From: Listeria costaricensis | Lineage (GTDB): Bacteria > Bacillota > Bacilli > Lactobacillales > Listeriaceae | Length of the DNA stretch: 64,000 nt | NCBI RefSeq assembly: GCF_900183385.1 | Contig: NZ_FXUT01000005.1 | Span: forward strand, 39,044 to 103,043 | Direction: 5' to 3' | Part shown: piece after piece, positions 50,259 to 61,296 of the stretch | Position numbering within the stretch: position 1 is the first letter of the stretch | How the letters are laid out: every line of letters begins with the position of its first letter | The notes under the pieces: generated by a model | Database searches by the model: none | Told to the model about the DNA's origin: nothing | The model's input: only the letters and a program-made list of their open reading frames with translations | Position numbers and translations under genes: made by a program

Positions 50259-50317
50259 CTTTATTCCTCCAAATTCCTTCTGCTTCTATTTTAGCTGAAA
50301 AACAGCCACTTGAAAAG

Positions 50318-52294
50318 CTAAGGACGATTTCGCAGCACGATTTTTGTGTAATTGTGAATGCAGAGCCAGTAATAGATGCCGTATAACAGGCAATATACCG
50401 TAAATACCACTAAGACAGGCGTTTTAATTTCATATTCAAAATTGATACTGAGATCGACCATCGCCATTAAACTATGTGAAAGCCCAAGTATCAGCGGAAT
50501 GGCAAACATGGGAATCAGCTGTCTGGCAACGGTTATTTTTAATTCCCGCTTTGTGAGCCCGAGTTTCAGCAGTGTTTGAAACTTGTCACGCTCCTCAACG
50601 GCTTCTGTAATTTGTTTAAAATAAATGATACTTCCCGTTGCCATAAAGAAAATAATCCCGATAAAAGTCCCAATGTAAAGGAAAGTTCCCATATAAATAG
50701 AAAACATATGGTAATTGGCATAGTAACTGGAAATATTTTCTGACCAAAAATTAGGTTTTCCATCTACAATGGCTTGTAAAGTGTACGTCAAATCTTCCGC
50801 CCGATCTTCATTTGTCACATCATAACTTGTAATCCGTTCCGGCTGTTGCGTCTTTTTCAACATTTCATACGTTTTATTATTGACCACGATAGCAGCCAGC
50901 CCATAGTTATCATTATAAAGCGAGTAATCTCGGAAATCGGTTATCTTAAAAGTAAAGAGCGGTTGATTATTTTTGTCTACCAGCGTATAAGGGATTTTTT
51001 GATAATCTACTTTTCCATCTTCTTCCGCTTGATGCTCATATTGACTGATCAACACCGCTTCATGATCAGCAATCGACTTAATCTTTGCGTTCATCCCGCC
51101 CTCAATATCATTCAACCGATTAAATTCATTCATGCTGATCACTGAAAAATTGGCGTGGTTGGTCCAATAACCACTCGGGACACGTACATTGTCATCCTCC
51201 AGACCTAATTTAATATACTCACTATGCGTTTTATAAAGAAGATTGTGGTCGGTAGAAGAACGCAGCGCATCATCCACTTTTTTTTCTTTCACATCGGAAA
51301 GGTTTAAAAACTGATAGCTGACGGGGTTATCCTTTCGAACTTTATCCAGTACCGGATAATACAAACTGCTCATGCCAGCAATGATCGTCATCGTCGCGGC
51401 ACTCAAGATCGCAATCATCGCCAGCGTATTGGCATTATGCTTGATTCTGTATCGCAAGGAAGACAGCACGAGCATATTAACACCGCGATAATACGTCGGA
51501 TCATTCAAATAGCAAAAACGAATGATCGCCGGCACCCCGTAACGAATCACCACCCATGTCCCCAGAATCACGCAGGACAGAATAAGGATCATTGTTTCAG
51601 AGCCGCCAAGTTTTGACCAGAAACCGCCGACAATCGGCTGACAAGCGAGATAATACCCAAAACCGATCAGTCCTAATCCGACAATGGATAAAATCAGCGA
51701 CCCGCGTGGATTTTTCTTTTCAGCAACCTCCTTTTGAAAAAGACTGATCAGACTGCTTCTAAAAATAAAAATCAGATTGTACAGTGAAACCAGCAGCATG
51801 ATCCCCAGAAAAACCATAGCGGTGGCTAAAATGGCCTTTCCCGAGATCACGATTCGGGTGTTCACATGGAGATCCACCACCCAAAACAGTAGCATCGTAA
51901 ACAACTTTGAAAAAAAGATCCCGGCTAATATCCCAGAAATAAGAGCCAGCAGATAGAGCAGAATATTCTCAAAAAATAGCAACAGCGAAATTTGAATTTT
52001 ACGCAGACCGAGCAGCGAATACATCCCAATTTCCCGTTTCCGCCGTTTAATAAAATAGCTATTGGAATAAAAAATAAAAAACACTACGAAGAGCGCAAGT
52101 AGTAGCGCCGCGGCAAAAAAGAGTGCCGAACCGTACAGCTCCCATTTTTTAAAAATCTGATCGATCAATGGATAGTTGGCCAGCGTCATAAACGTAAAGA
52201 ATATCACAACGGAGACAACAACCGAGATAAAATAGATCAAATATTGGCTGAGATTCCGGCTCATCGAATGATAGGCAATCTTAAAGAGGGTCAT
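50318..52294 (-). CDS. virB: ABC transporter permease VirB (BceB-like)
   Basis: 658 residues, about ten membrane segments with one large outside domain (about residues 300-520), the BceB layout. ATG 52294 overlaps the end of virA by 14 bases. With VirA it senses peptides such as nisin or bacitracin and signals to VirS; this is known of the family. Confidence 0.92.
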   Translation of the reverse strand: MTLFKIAYHSMSRNLSQYLIYFISVVVSVVIFFTFMTLANYPLIDQIFKKWELYGSALFFAAALLLALFVVFFIFYSNSYFIKRRKREIGMYSLLGLRKIQISLLLFFENILLYLLALISGILAGIFFSKLFTMLLFWVVDLHVNTRIVISGKAILATAMVFLGIMLLVSLYNLIFIFRSSLISLFQKEVAEKKNPRGSLILSIVGLGLIGFGYYLACQPIVGGFWSKLGGSETMILILSCVILGTWVVIRYGVPAIIRFCYLNDPTYYRGVNMLVLSSLRYRIKHNANTLAMIAILSAATMTIIAGMSSLYYPVLDKVRKDNPVSYQFLNLSDVKEKKVDDALRSSTDHNLLYKTHSEYIKLGLEDDNVRVPSGYWTNHANFSVISMNEFNRLNDIEGGMNAKIKSIADHEAVLISQYEHQAEEDGKVDYQKIPYTLVDKNNQPLFTFKITDFRDYSLYNDNYGLAAIVVNNKTYEMLKKTQQPERITSYDVTNEDRAEDLTYTLQAIVDGKPNFWSENISSYYANYHMFSIYMGTFLYIGTFIGIIFFMATGSIIYFKQITEAVEERDKFQTLLKLGLTKRELKITVARQLIPMFAIPLILGLSHSLMAMVDLSINFEYEIKTPVLVVFTVYCLLYGIYYWLCIHNYTKIVLRNRP

Positions 52295-53048
52295 CAAGAT
52301 CACCGCCAAGCATGACTAACACTTCCAGAATTTTATTGAAAAACTGCTTTCGATTCATTTTCCCGCGATAAATTTCGGTAAAAATCTCCCCATCTTTGAT
52401 AAACAAAATTCGTTCGCAATAGCTGGCTGCAAATGTGTCATGCGTAACCATCAAAATCGTCGCATTCCGCTCTTCCTTCGCCGCCGTCAAACTGTCCAGC
52501 AAATTCGTCGCCGCCTTTGAGTCAAGCGCTCCTGTCGGCTCATCAGCAAAAATCAGCTCTGGTTCTGTAATCAGCGATCTGCAAACAGCCGTCCGTTGCC
52601 GCTGCCCGCCGGAAAGTTCAGTTGGATACTTATTGCGCAAATCATACAGGCCAAATTGTTTGGCAAGTGTCATAAATTTTTGGTTAATTTCTTCGACTGG
52701 CACTTTATTTAACACAAGCGGCAGCACAATATTATCCTTCAGCGTCATCATATCTAACAGATTATAATCTTGAAAAATAAATCCCAGCATGTTCCGCCGA
52801 AATAAAGCCACTTCTTTTTCCGTCATTTTGGATAAAAGGCGACCGCCAATTTCAATCTCCCCGCTTGTCGGCTTGTCAATCGAGGACAGCACATTTAATA
52901 GGGTCGATTTCCCGGCTCCTGATGGCCCCATCACACCGACGAACTCCCCCGGATAGACTTCCATTGAAATACTGCCAAGTGCTGGAAAAATATTTCCTTT
53001 TGAACCATAAACTTTCCGTATTTTTTTCGCTTTCAGCACTGGTTCCAT
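52281..53048 (-). CDS. virA: ABC transporter ATPase VirA (BceA-like)
   Basis: 255 residues. Walker A GPSGAGKST, signature LSGGQRQRTAV, Walker B LIFADEPTGALD. Partner of VirB. Starts the virAB-virR operon. Confidence 0.95.
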   Translation of the reverse strand: MEPVLKAKKIRKVYGSKGNIFPALGSISMEVYPGEFVGVMGPSGAGKSTLLNVLSSIDKPTSGEIEIGGRLLSKMTEKEVALFRRNMLGFIFQDYNLLDMMTLKDNIVLPLVLNKVPVEEINQKFMTLAKQFGLYDLRNKYPTELSGGQRQRTAVCRSLITEPELIFADEPTGALDSKAATNLLDSLTAAKEERNATILMVTHDTFAASYCERILFIKDGEIFTEIYRGKMNRKQFFNKILEVLVMLGGDLDDPL

Positions 53049-53127
53049 ATTTACGCTCCTTTAATCACTTTTTGCCTATTTTACCTGAGTTTTACCTATT
53101 TGACCATAGCCTATAGTCGTATCTTAC

Positions 53128-53167
53128 AAAAAAACCGAAAGCAGATCAGAAAAAAATCCACTTTCGG
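53128..53167 (-). terminator. Terminator after the membrane protein gene
   Basis: Arms CCGAAAG/CTTTCGG followed by TTTTTTT on the minus strand. Confidence 0.75.
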
Positions 53168-53199
53168 CCTCCAATTAATGTTTTTTTACACGTTTATGG

Positions 53200-53700
53200 C
53201 TATAGCGAAACATGATGCAAGTGGGTTGCCCTCAGCTCCGTCCCGCCGAAACGCGCAGCTGCCTGAATGATCGAATCCTGCAGGTTTTCCAAACTATCAG
53301 CGGAATCCATTGCCCAAATATCAAATGCAACCTCCTGCTTGCCTGCGATTTCCGTGTACAGCACCAAACGTCCTTGCGTAAAAAGCGGCATGCGCGGTTG
53401 GACGATTTCAAGCGCTGTAATGGCCTCGTAGCTTTCAAAATCGCCCCGATAGCTGACGCCTTTTTCGGAAAGCTCGATTGTTGGCATGACATTTAGCAGC
53501 TGAGCACCCGGGCGAATAACACATGTTCCCATCAAAAAGATGCCTAAAATCCATTTTTCCATATCATTAATTCCTCTAATATGGCTAAACGCTAAAAAAA
53601 TGAGGATCCCCAGCGCCGCCCACAAACACAGGTTAGAAAAAATCAAACGGCGATTCACAAAAATCTTATATGTACTTTGTTCCAACTTTTCTAAATCCAT
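53200..53700 (-). CDS. Membrane protein, unknown, vir cluster neighbour
   Basis: 166 residues from ATG 53700 (AAGGGA upstream). Two membrane segments (about 18-40 and 48-68), then a beta-rich domain (IELSEKGVSYRGDFESYEAIT) that looks like a PH-like YcxB or bPH domain. Divergent from the shikimate kinase gene. Confidence 0.75.
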   Translation of the reverse strand: MDLEKLEQSTYKIFVNRRLIFSNLCLWAALGILIFLAFSHIRGINDMEKWILGIFLMGTCVIRPGAQLLNVMPTIELSEKGVSYRGDFESYEAITALEIVQPRMPLFTQGRLVLYTEIAGKQEVAFDIWAMDSADSLENLQDSIIQAAARFGGTELRATHLHHVSL

Positions 53701-53909
53701 AAGTCGTCCCTTCTTCTCACTTGATACTTCCATTGTACACGGTTTCACTACACAAAGAAAGGCTAAAAATGAGAAAAAATTCGTTTTCGCTTTATTTGCT
53801 TAAAGAATTGAAGCGCGTTATAATAGAAAAAATTCATTGACGTTTCATTCGAGTGTGCTATAATTACTTTAATACTTTTAAGCGATAAAACAAAAAGGAG
53901 GAGACTATC

Positions 53910-54434
53910 ATCGAAAAAGTCATACTGATTGGTTTCATGGGGGCTGGCAAAACGACTGTCGGAGAAGCCCTGGCACACAAAACAGGCCTGCCTTATCTGG
54001 ATATTGACGAAGAAATCGTCCGGGAACAAGGCATGCCAGTAACAGAAATATTTGCCCGCTTTGGTGAAACGCGCTTTCGGGAGCTTGAACATGAAAAACT
54101 GAAAGAGCTGGCTGAAACAAGTGCAATTATTGCGACTGGCGGCGGTATTATATTGAATCCGCTCAATCGAGAAGTTCTTGTCACACATCCGGCACCCGTT
54201 GTTTACCTTGAAACGGATCCGCATGTATTCCTCAAACGTTTGGAAGGCGATACCAGCCGTCCACTTGTTCAATCGAAATCCAAAGAAGAAATTCAAGCGA
54301 TTTTTGAACCACGCATTCCGCATTATCAAGCCTGTGCGGATTTTATTATCAATACAGATCAGTCCACACAAGATGAACTCGCCGATCAAATTATCGCTTT
54401 GCTACAAACACCGAACCTTTCTGCTCGCAGCTAA
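53910..54434 (+). CDS. aroK: Shikimate kinase, apparent ATC start
   Basis: 174 residues if read from ATC 53910. The kinase P-loop is GFMGAGKT; DIDEEI, FGETRFRELE, TGGGIIL and DTSRPLV are family motifs. It makes shikimate-3-phosphate. The first ATG (53937) falls inside the P-loop and would remove strand 1 (IEKVILIG). AGGAGG lies just upstream of ATC-ATC (53907-53912), so one of these seems to start translation, as ATT does in infC. No ATG, GTG or TTG fits. Confidence 0.9.
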   Translation: MEKVILIGFMGAGKTTVGEALAHKTGLPYLDIDEEIVREQGMPVTEIFARFGETRFRELEHEKLKELAETSAIIATGGGIILNPLNREVLVTHPAPVVYLETDPHVFLKRLEGDTSRPLVQSKSKEEIQAIFEPRIPHYQACADFIINTDQSTQDELADQIIALLQTPNLSARS

Positions 54435-54453
54435 TCACTGTGAGCTTTTTTTA
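54423..54453 (+). terminator. Terminator of aroK
   Basis: GCTCGCAG/CTGTGAGC then TTTTTT on the plus strand. Confidence 0.75.
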
Positions 54454-55230
54454 TTCTTTTGGATGCTGATCCTCCATATATTGATAAAGAATCAGTTCCA
54501 TAATGGCGATCGTTGAAATTCGCGATGTGATATCCAAATTATCCAGCTCGATTTCATCTGTAAAAATATACAAATTGATATCGCTTAAATTTTGAATAAT
54601 ATTATTATCCGCCCCAGTGATGGAAATCAACATGGGCGGCTGTTTCCTGCTGCGCAATTTTTGAGCGGTTTGAATCAGCTCGATATCATGCCCGCCATAT
54701 GTGAGAATAAACACCAGATCTTCCTTGCGAATATGCGGCAGAACCGCTTGCCGATACTGATAATCTTCCGGAAATTCCACCATAAAGCCACTCATCGTGT
54801 ATAAATATCGAATATACTGCGCCGCATGTTTGCTGAGTCCTTTGGCAAAAATATAAACACGAGGCCGGTACATTAGCTTTCGCGTGATCTGCGTCAGTTT
54901 GGAGGGCTCCAAAACGCGCACCGACTCAATAATATTTTTCAAGTATTCTTCCCGATAATCTTTCTGATCCACAACAAAGGGCGACGGTTTTTCTTCCACT
55001 TTTCCAAGAAGGGTAAATTTAAGCACTGTCGTAAATTCACTATATCCCGTAAACCCAAGCTTGCGAACAAAACGTAAAAAAGTCGTCGTCGAAACAAAGC
55101 ATTCAGCGGATACTTCCCGGATACTTTGATTTTTGATTTCATTCATATTTTTCACGACATAATCGAAAAGGATGCGTTCATTGCGCGTCAAGGTGGCGAT
55201 ATTTTTGCTGGATATTTCAAAAAAGTCCAT
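54451..55230 (-). CDS. RpiR-family regulator of the agmatine operon
   Basis: 259 residues: N-terminal RpiR helix-turn-helix (NQSIREVSAECFVSTTTFLRFVRK) and a SIS sugar-isomerase domain (YIFAKGLSKHAAQYIRYLY, ILTYGGHDIELI). It lies 14 bases after aguA copy 2 in the same direction and is probably the operon's regulator. A ligand cannot be read from sequence. Confidence 0.9.
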   Translation of the reverse strand: MDFFEISSKNIATLTRNERILFDYVVKNMNEIKNQSIREVSAECFVSTTTFLRFVRKLGFTGYSEFTTVLKFTLLGKVEEKPSPFVVDQKDYREEYLKNIIESVRVLEPSKLTQITRKLMYRPRVYIFAKGLSKHAAQYIRYLYTMSGFMVEFPEDYQYRQAVLPHIRKEDLVFILTYGGHDIELIQTAQKLRSRKQPPMLISITGADNNIIQNLSDINLYIFTDEIELDNLDITSRISTIAIMELILYQYMEDQHPKE

Positions 55231-55244
55231 GATAGATTCTCCTT

Positions 55245-56354
55245 TTATCGAGCCGGATTCTGATGTTTGGGAATATGCTGCGTGATACAGTGGATATTTC
55301 CGCCGCCAAGCAGAATTTCGCGTGCCTGCATACCGACAATTTGCCGATCAGGATATAAACTGGCCAAAACTTCACGTGCCGCATCGTCCATTGGATCATC
55401 GAACAAAGGAAAAATAATCGCCCCATCGGCAGTATAATAATTCACATAAGACGCAGCTAATCGATCGCCGGGCTGTCTGGGAAAAGTCCCATTGATCGCT
55501 TCTACCCCCTCGCTTTCTTCTTGCGTTATATGTACTTGCTTAGGCGTCACTAATTTATGCACTTGAATATGGCGCCCTTTTGCATCCTTTTCCCGCTCCA
55601 AAATAGACAGACATTCCCTTGAAATGGCATATTGCGGATCGCTTTTATCATCAGTCCATGCAAGAACGGCCACACCAGGTGCCACAAAGTTAAAAATATT
55701 GTCCACATGACCATTCGTTTCATCTAAATAAAAACCATGCTTCAGCCAGATCACCTTCTGCACATTGAAATAGTCTTTTAAAGTCGCTTCAATCGCCGCT
55801 TTCGACAGCTGCCCATTTCGCCCCTCAGAAAGCAGGCACTCTTCTGTTGTCACGAGGGTTCCTTCCCCGTCCACATGAATGGAGCATCCTTCTAAAATAA
55901 AGTCTGGCAGTGAATAATAATCGATCTCTTCCAATTCGCAAATTTTGACCGCCATTTGATCATCTTTCTCCCAAGGGAAATACAGCCCATCCAAAAGACC
56001 GCCCCACGCATTAAAACGCCAGTCAATCCCCCGCATCGTCCCTTGCTTATTCAGCAAAAAACTAGGGCCATAATCTCTAATCCAAGCGTCATTATTGCTC
56101 ATCTCCACCACGCGGATCCGACTTTGGAGCATACTTCTGGCATTTTGATACTGCTTTTCTGATACCAGCATTGTGACAGGTTCAAAATCGGCAATCGCTT
56201 CAGCCACTTTCGCATAACTTTTCTGCGCCGGCTTCCCGCCAAGCCGCCAATTGTCCGGGCGCTCCGGCCATATCATCAAGCAACCGGCATGCGGCTCAAA
56301 CTCTCCCGGCATATAAAATCCATCTTCTTTTGGCGTACCGCTTAAACGTATCAT
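55245..56354 (-). CDS. aguA: Agmatine deiminase, copy 2
   Basis: 369 residues. [46 protein letters not shown], and the nucleophile Cys in [10 protein letters not shown] at the end. Turns agmatine into N-carbamoylputrescine and ammonia. Start ATG 56354 (AGAGG upstream). It is a close paralogue of copy 1; the carbamate kinase gene lies between them. Confidence 0.93.
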   Translation of the reverse strand: MIRLSGTPKEDGFYMPGEFEPHAGCLMIWPERPDNWRLGGKPAQKSYAKVAEAIADFEPVTMLVSEKQYQNARSMLQSRIRVVEMSNNDAWIRDYGPSFLLNKQGTMRGIDWRFNAWGGLLDGLYFPWEKDDQMAVKICELEEIDYYSLPDFILEGCSIHVDGEGTLVTTEECLLSEGRNGQLSKAAIEATLKDYFNVQKVIWLKHGFYLDETNGHVDNIFNFVAPGVAVLAWTDDKSDPQYAISRECLSILEREKDAKGRHIQVHKLVTPKQVHITQEESEGVEAINGTFPRQPGDRLAASYVNYYTADGAIIFPLFDDPMDDAAREVLASLYPDRQIVGMQAREILLGGGNIHCITQHIPKHQNPAR

Positions 56355-56447
56355 CCCGTGAATTCCTCTCCCCAAAAAGTAGTTTTCTCCACTATTATAT
56401 ACTAGAAATGGCAAAATTCGAGCACGAAACCCGAATTTTGCCCATTT

Positions 56448-57392
56448 TTATTGCAGTGTCAAAACGGTTCCTGCTTCTTCTTCGATCAATTGGCTAATAT
56501 TTTCCAGCGACGTAATGATCGCTTTAGCTTCCGGTTTGAATTCCACAAAAGCCTTTGCCGCTTCGATTTTCGGCAACATACTTCCTTTTGCGAATTCGCC
56601 AGCTTCCATATAGCCTTCAATTTCACGGACCGTCACATGCCCCAGCTTCTTCTCATCCGGCTGATTGAAATGGATGGCCACATGATCGACCGCTGTTAAA
56701 ATGATCAGTAAATCCGCATCGACCAGTTCCGCCAGTTTTTCAGAAGCAAAATCCTTGTCGATCACAGCTTCCACGCCGCGGAGCTGACCAGCCTCTTCTA
56801 CAACGGAAATCCCGCCACCACCAGCAGCAACCACGATCACACCACTATCGATCAACGTACGGATCGCCTGATGCTCTTTGATCGAAATCGGCTTGGGCGA
56901 CGGAACCACTTTCCGGTAACCTCGTCCAGCATCTTCTTTAAACACAGCACCAGATAGAGCGGCTTCTGCCTGAGCTTCTTCTTTTGTCAAAAATGGACCG
57001 ATCGGCTTCGTTGGTTCTTTAAAAGCCGGATCATCCGGTGAAACGACCACTTGTGTCACAAGCGCAATCGCCTCTTTTTGAATCCCCTCTTCCACCAACA
57101 CCTCATCGAGCGCCTTTTGCAGCCAGTAGCCGATACTTCCCTGCGTCATTGCCACACAAGTATCGAGCGGCATTGCTGGATTTTTCATCGAATTGCCCGC
57201 CTCTTGCTGAAGCAGCAGATTGCCGACCTGTGGACCATTGCCGTGAGAAATAATCAGCTCGTCCCCATTTTTGATAAATGCCGCCAAATGTCGAGCAGTT
57301 TTTTTGAGTGCTTCTTGTTGCGCGCTTGCACTGGCATCATTTGAAAGAATCGCATTTCCGCCGAGTGCCACCACGATTTTTCTTTTTGTCAT
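56448..57392 (-). CDS. arcC: Carbamate kinase
   Basis: 314 residues of the amino-acid kinase fold: [52 protein letters not shown]. Makes ATP from carbamoyl phosphate released by the transferase at 59941-60969. Confidence 0.95.
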   Translation of the reverse strand: MTKRKIVVALGGNAILSNDASASAQQEALKKTARHLAAFIKNGDELIISHGNGPQVGNLLLQQEAGNSMKNPAMPLDTCVAMTQGSIGYWLQKALDEVLVEEGIQKEAIALVTQVVVSPDDPAFKEPTKPIGPFLTKEEAQAEAALSGAVFKEDAGRGYRKVVPSPKPISIKEHQAIRTLIDSGVIVVAAGGGGISVVEEAGQLRGVEAVIDKDFASEKLAELVDADLLIILTAVDHVAIHFNQPDEKKLGHVTVREIEGYMEAGEFAKGSMLPKIEAAKAFVEFKPEAKAIITSLENISQLIEEEAGTVLTLQ

Positions 57393-57407
57393 CGCCCGTT
57401 CTCCTCC

Positions 57408-58502
57408 TTAAGCCTTCGGAACCTGCTGCGTAATACAGTGAATATTGCCGCCGCCAAGTAAAATTTCACGCGCTGGAACACCGACAATCTCTCTTTCCGG
57501 ATAAAGCTCAGCCAGCTTTTGCTTCGCTTCTTCATCTTTTGGATCGCCGAAGAGTGGGAAAATCACGCCGCCATTTGCTGTATAGTAGTTGATATAGCTT
57601 GCTGCCAAGCGGTCACCTTCCATACGCGGCAAGGTACCGTCCACCGCATCGACGCCTTCACTTTCTTCTTTCGTAATCAAAATTGGTTTTGGCACATGGA
57701 TTTTATGAATTTCCAGCTTCCGACCTTTTGCATCCGTTTCATTTTCCAAAATATCGAGACATTCCTTCGAGATTTCATATTGCGGATCATTTTGATCATC
57801 CGTCCATGCTAGCGCCACAACACCCGGACGTACATAGTTCAAAATATTATCGACATGACCATTTGTTTCATCCAAATAAATCCCGCGTTTCAACCAAATG
57901 ATTTTTTCCAAATTGAGATATTCTTTCAGCACTTGTTCAATCTGTTCTTTGGAAAGCTGAGAATTACGGCCTTCTGAAAGCAGACATTCTTCTGTTGTGA
58001 TCAGCGTTCCTTCGCCGTCCACATGAATCGAGCCGCCTTCTAAAACAAAATCAGCCAACCGGTACCGATCACGATTTTCTAGCTCACAAATTTTTTGTGC
58101 CACTTGATCGTCTTTATCCCAAGGGAAGTACAGGCCATCAACAAGACCGCCCCACGCATTGAAGGACCAGTCCACACCGCGCAGCTCGCCATTGTCATTT
58201 TTCACAAAAGTCGGCCCGCAATCACGTACCCACGAGTCATCGCTATCAATCTCAACAACCCGCACCTCATCAGGAAGCATATAGCGCGCATTGACATACT
58301 GTTCAGGACTTGCCCCAACCGTCACTTGCTCAAATTTTGAAATGGCAGACGCGACATCTACAAACACTTTTTGAGCCGGTTTACCACCGAAACGCCAGTT
58401 GTCAGGACGTTCAGGCCATAAAATATAACAACCTGTATGTTTTTCAAATTCGCCAGGCATACGGAATCCATCTTTTTTTGGAGAACTATCGATTGTTTTC
58501 AT
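57408..58502 (-). CDS. aguA: Agmatine deiminase, copy 1
   Basis: 364 residues with the same motifs as copy 2 ([25 protein letters not shown] cut here, [31 protein letters not shown]). Overlaps the antiporter gene by 17 bases, so translation is coupled. In L. monocytogenes one of the two copies is reported to be the active one; which one holds here cannot be told. Confidence 0.94.
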   Translation of the reverse strand: MKTIDSSPKKDGFRMPGEFEKHTGCYILWPERPDNWRFGGKPAQKVFVDVASAISKFEQVTVGASPEQYVNARYMLPDEVRVVEIDSDDSWVRDCGPTFVKNDNGELRGVDWSFNAWGGLVDGLYFPWDKDDQVAQKICELENRDRYRLADFVLEGGSIHVDGEGTLITTEECLLSEGRNSQLSKEQIEQVLKEYLNLEKIIWLKRGIYLDETNGHVDNILNYVRPGVVALAWTDDQNDPQYEISKECLDILENETDAKGRKLEIHKIHVPKPILITKEESEGVDAVDGTLPRMEGDRLAASYINYYTANGGVIFPLFGDPKDEEAKQKLAELYPEREIVGVPAREILLGGGNIHCITQQVPKA

Positions 58503-59880
58503 TTAGAACACTCGCTTTCTTTTTCTTTTTTCCAGCAACTGTAATACATATTTCACCAATAATCACACAGGCAACCGTTCCAATCAAAATCGGAATTTTT
58601 TCACTAAGCTCGGCTGCCGAAGTATTAAGCGGTACTGCAGAGAAAATCAATGTAATCACTAGCAAGATCATTGGAACAATAGTAATAATCGAAAGGAATA
58701 CTTTTCCACCAGGCACTTTAAACGGACGTTCACGATCTGGATCAATTTTCCGAAGTTTTAAGAAAGCCGGGAACATCATAATGTAAGAACCTAGTAATGC
58801 CACAACATTCAGTGCAAAGAATGCCCAGAAAATATCTTCATTTGGAATAATCGGTGCTACAATCACCAAGGCAGAAGCCACGATACCATTTAAAACGCTC
58901 GCCCCCGTCGGCATATCATTTTTCGGATTTGCTTTTCCAAAAATTCCAGGCAGGTCATGATTTTTAGCCGCATAAAGTGCCACATAATTCACACCAAGCG
59001 CCCAAGAAATCAAGTTGGCCATCAACGTAAACATGAACATCAAACCAATAATAATCACAAAAGGATTAATCGAACCGACTAACATTATAAAGCTATCAAT
59101 CAAGCCACCCGAAGTTGAAAGTTCACTCGTTGGAATCGCTGCGCCCATCCCGAACGCTGCTAGCAGGTAGAAGAAGGCAATCAAAACGCCCCCCCAGATC
59201 AGCGCCTGAGGAATTTGCCGTTTTGGATTCTCCATGTCGCTTGCCATCGTAGTCACCACTTCAAAGCCAAGGAAGTTAAAGAGGATAATCGAAATATAGG
59301 ACAAACTTTCCGCATCAAAACTTGGTAGCAGTGCTGTTCCAGAAAAATCATTTGCAAGCCCCTTTGTTGCCGCAAAATAAATTCCCAGTCCACCAAGACT
59401 CAGCATGATAAACACCTTACAAAATGCCGCTATATTCAGCACCCATTTACTTTCACTGACAGGGAAGCAACTGATAAAAACGACCAGCCAAACAAAAATC
59501 AGCTGAATTGCAATCGAAAGCGGCGTACTGAAATTAAGCTCAAAAATCTGTGTAAATACTTCCACAAATAGAACAGCCAAACTCGCCATCCAAATCGGAT
59601 AGTTAATCCAGTAAAGCCAAGCAACACGCGCGCCCCATTTGCCGCCGAATGCTCGTTTAACCCAATCATAAATCCCGCCTTCATCATCATAGGTCGTTCC
59701 CAGTTCAGCAGAAATCATACCATATGGCAGGAAAAACAAGATAAGAAGCGCGATCCACCAGAAAAATTGTGAAGGACCGATGGCAGCAGCCGGTGCCGCC
59801 GATTCTACTACTAAAATGACACAAACGGCCATGAGTACAGCATCAAATAAACGAAACTTTTTCTTTTTCAAATTGCCCAC
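58486..59880 (-). CDS. aguD: Agmatine/putrescine antiporter, APC family
   Basis: 464 residues with twelve membrane segments (start [21 protein letters not shown], then ...[21 protein letters not shown]). By context it exchanges agmatine for putrescine. It lies between the transferase and the first deiminase. Confidence 0.88.
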   Translation of the reverse strand: MGNLKKKKFRLFDAVLMAVCVILVVESAAPAAAIGPSQFFWWIALLILFFLPYGMISAELGTTYDDEGGIYDWVKRAFGGKWGARVAWLYWINYPIWMASLAVLFVEVFTQIFELNFSTPLSIAIQLIFVWLVVFISCFPVSESKWVLNIAAFCKVFIMLSLGGLGIYFAATKGLANDFSGTALLPSFDAESLSYISIILFNFLGFEVVTTMASDMENPKRQIPQALIWGGVLIAFFYLLAAFGMGAAIPTSELSTSGGLIDSFIMLVGSINPFVIIIGLMFMFTLMANLISWALGVNYVALYAAKNHDLPGIFGKANPKNDMPTGASVLNGIVASALVIVAPIIPNEDIFWAFFALNVVALLGSYIMMFPAFLKLRKIDPDRERPFKVPGGKVFLSIITIVPMILLVITLIFSAVPLNTSAAELSEKIPILIGTVACVIIGEICITVAGKKKKKASVLNENNR

Positions 59881-59940
59881 TCCTTTTTAAGTGGGGGAGG
59901 AAAAAAGCGATTCACGCCTCGTCTCCTCCTCCTATACCAG

Positions 59941-60969
59941 TTACGCGATTCCTGGTGCATCTTTCAAGAACACGGCCAGTTCCCCGTCAATATATTCGTG
60001 TAATGCTGCTGACTCCTCGCGCAAACTTGGAAGCATGAAGTAAACAAGCAGTGCACGCATGGCCGTCAAACGATTTTCCGCTTCATCTAAAACAACCGAG
60101 TAATCCGCGTCAAGCACTTCGTCCGTCACTTCTTCACCACGAGTGGCTGGCAGACAGTGCATAAATTTCACATGCGGTGCTGCTTTTTTGATCAAATCCG
60201 CATTAACTTGATATTTTGGATAGAAAACATTCATCCGTTCTTCCTCAGAAAGTTCCGCTTCATAGAGGCCGTACCAAACATCCGTATAGATAAAATCAGC
60301 ATCTTTTAGCGCCACATCAGCATCTTCCGTTACTAAGCAGCTACCGCCAGAAACCCGACAATTTTCTTCTGCAATTTTCAAATGTTCTTCACGAAGCTGG
60401 AAGCCTTTAGGACCAAATTGAACGAAATCCATCCCCAGTTTCGTCGCCATGAACATGGTAGAAGCACAAACCTGCGTCGCATCCCCCACAAAAACGATTT
60501 TGCAATCCTCAATTTTCTTACCAGCCGGCAAATGTTCAAACATCGTAATGGCATCCCCAAGTTCTTGCGTTGGGTGATTGTAGTCACTCATACCGTTAAT
60601 AACAGGAATCGAGGCCGTTTCAGCGAGTTCAACCACCGTATGATGCCGTTCCACACGAGCCATCAAAATGTCGACCAGTCGAGAAAGAACACGAGACGTA
60701 TCGCCAACCGATTCATGCCCGCCAAGTTGAATTTGCCCAGGCGCCAAGTACTGCGCGTGCCCGCCAAGCTGTGTCATCGCCGTTTCAAAAGAGACACGCG
60801 TCCGAGTAGAAGACTGTTCAAAAATCATCCCGAGCGTTTTATGTTTCAAAATCTGTGGATAATGTCCTTTTTTGATTGACGCTTTCATTTTTCTGCCTAA
60901 TTCAATCATGAACAGGATTTGTTCTTTCGAGAAATCTTTTGTATCAATAAAATCTTTTTGCCAAGTCAT
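59941..60969 (-). CDS. ptcA: Putrescine carbamoyltransferase
   Basis: 342 residues. Carbamoyl phosphate loop [18 protein letters not shown], and HCLPATRG. Reads as a member of the ornithine/putrescine transferase family; the agmatine genes mark it as the putrescine type (PTC), with an extended C-terminal helix. It splits N-carbamoylputrescine with phosphate. It is the first gene of the operon. Confidence 0.92.
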   Translation of the reverse strand: MTWQKDFIDTKDFSKEQILFMIELGRKMKASIKKGHYPQILKHKTLGMIFEQSSTRTRVSFETAMTQLGGHAQYLAPGQIQLGGHESVGDTSRVLSRLVDILMARVERHHTVVELAETASIPVINGMSDYNHPTQELGDAITMFEHLPAGKKIEDCKIVFVGDATQVCASTMFMATKLGMDFVQFGPKGFQLREEHLKIAEENCRVSGGSCLVTEDADVALKDADFIYTDVWYGLYEAELSEEERMNVFYPKYQVNADLIKKAAPHVKFMHCLPATRGEEVTDEVLDADYSVVLDEAENRLTAMRALLVYFMLPSLREESAALHEYIDGELAVFLKDAPGIA

Positions 60970-61038
60970 GTTTTCACCTCATTAAATTATGGTTCATTGC
61001 TTGGGCATACTCGAGTATTTCCTTGCCACATGCTCATC

Positions 61039-61133
61039 ATATTACAAGTCCCTCGAAAAAAATACCCTTTTCAGCGGTTTCGCAACGAACCGTTTCAAGC
61101 TGTAACCCGTTACATTTTGGGTAACAGGTTAAC
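61039..61133 (-). promoter_or_regulatory. Control region of the agmatine operon
   Basis: A -10 TAATAT (minus, at 61039-61044). Upstream on the minus strand are a perfect 14-base palindrome TGTAACCCGTTACA (61101-61114), a related half GGGTAACAGGTTAAC (61119-61133) and GGTTTCGCAACGAACC (61076-61091). These could bind the RpiR regulator. No catabolite site of usual spacing is seen. The remainder of the 60970-61296 gap holds only the terminator. Confidence 0.5.
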
Positions 61134-61151
61134 GAAGGAAGTTATTTCAAT

Positions 61152-61185
61152 AAAAAAAGACAGCTGCTACAATCAGACAGCCGTC
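61152..61185 (-). terminator. Terminator after 61297-62076
   Basis: Arms AGACGGCTG/CAGCTGTCT (one G-U) then TTTTTTT on the minus strand. Confidence 0.75.
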
Positions 61186-61296
61186 TATGATCCTCTACTA
61201 TTTTTTCTTCTTAAAAAATCTACCAGTCCTGCCCTTTACTCATTTTCCAAGACTTCATTCATCTTTCTGAAAAGGACCTGCTATACCCTCTGCAAA

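Noticed and set aside
61060..61110. Catabolite (cre) site before the agmatine operon
   Set aside because: TGAAACGGTTCGTT is one base off the needed spacing of the cre core.
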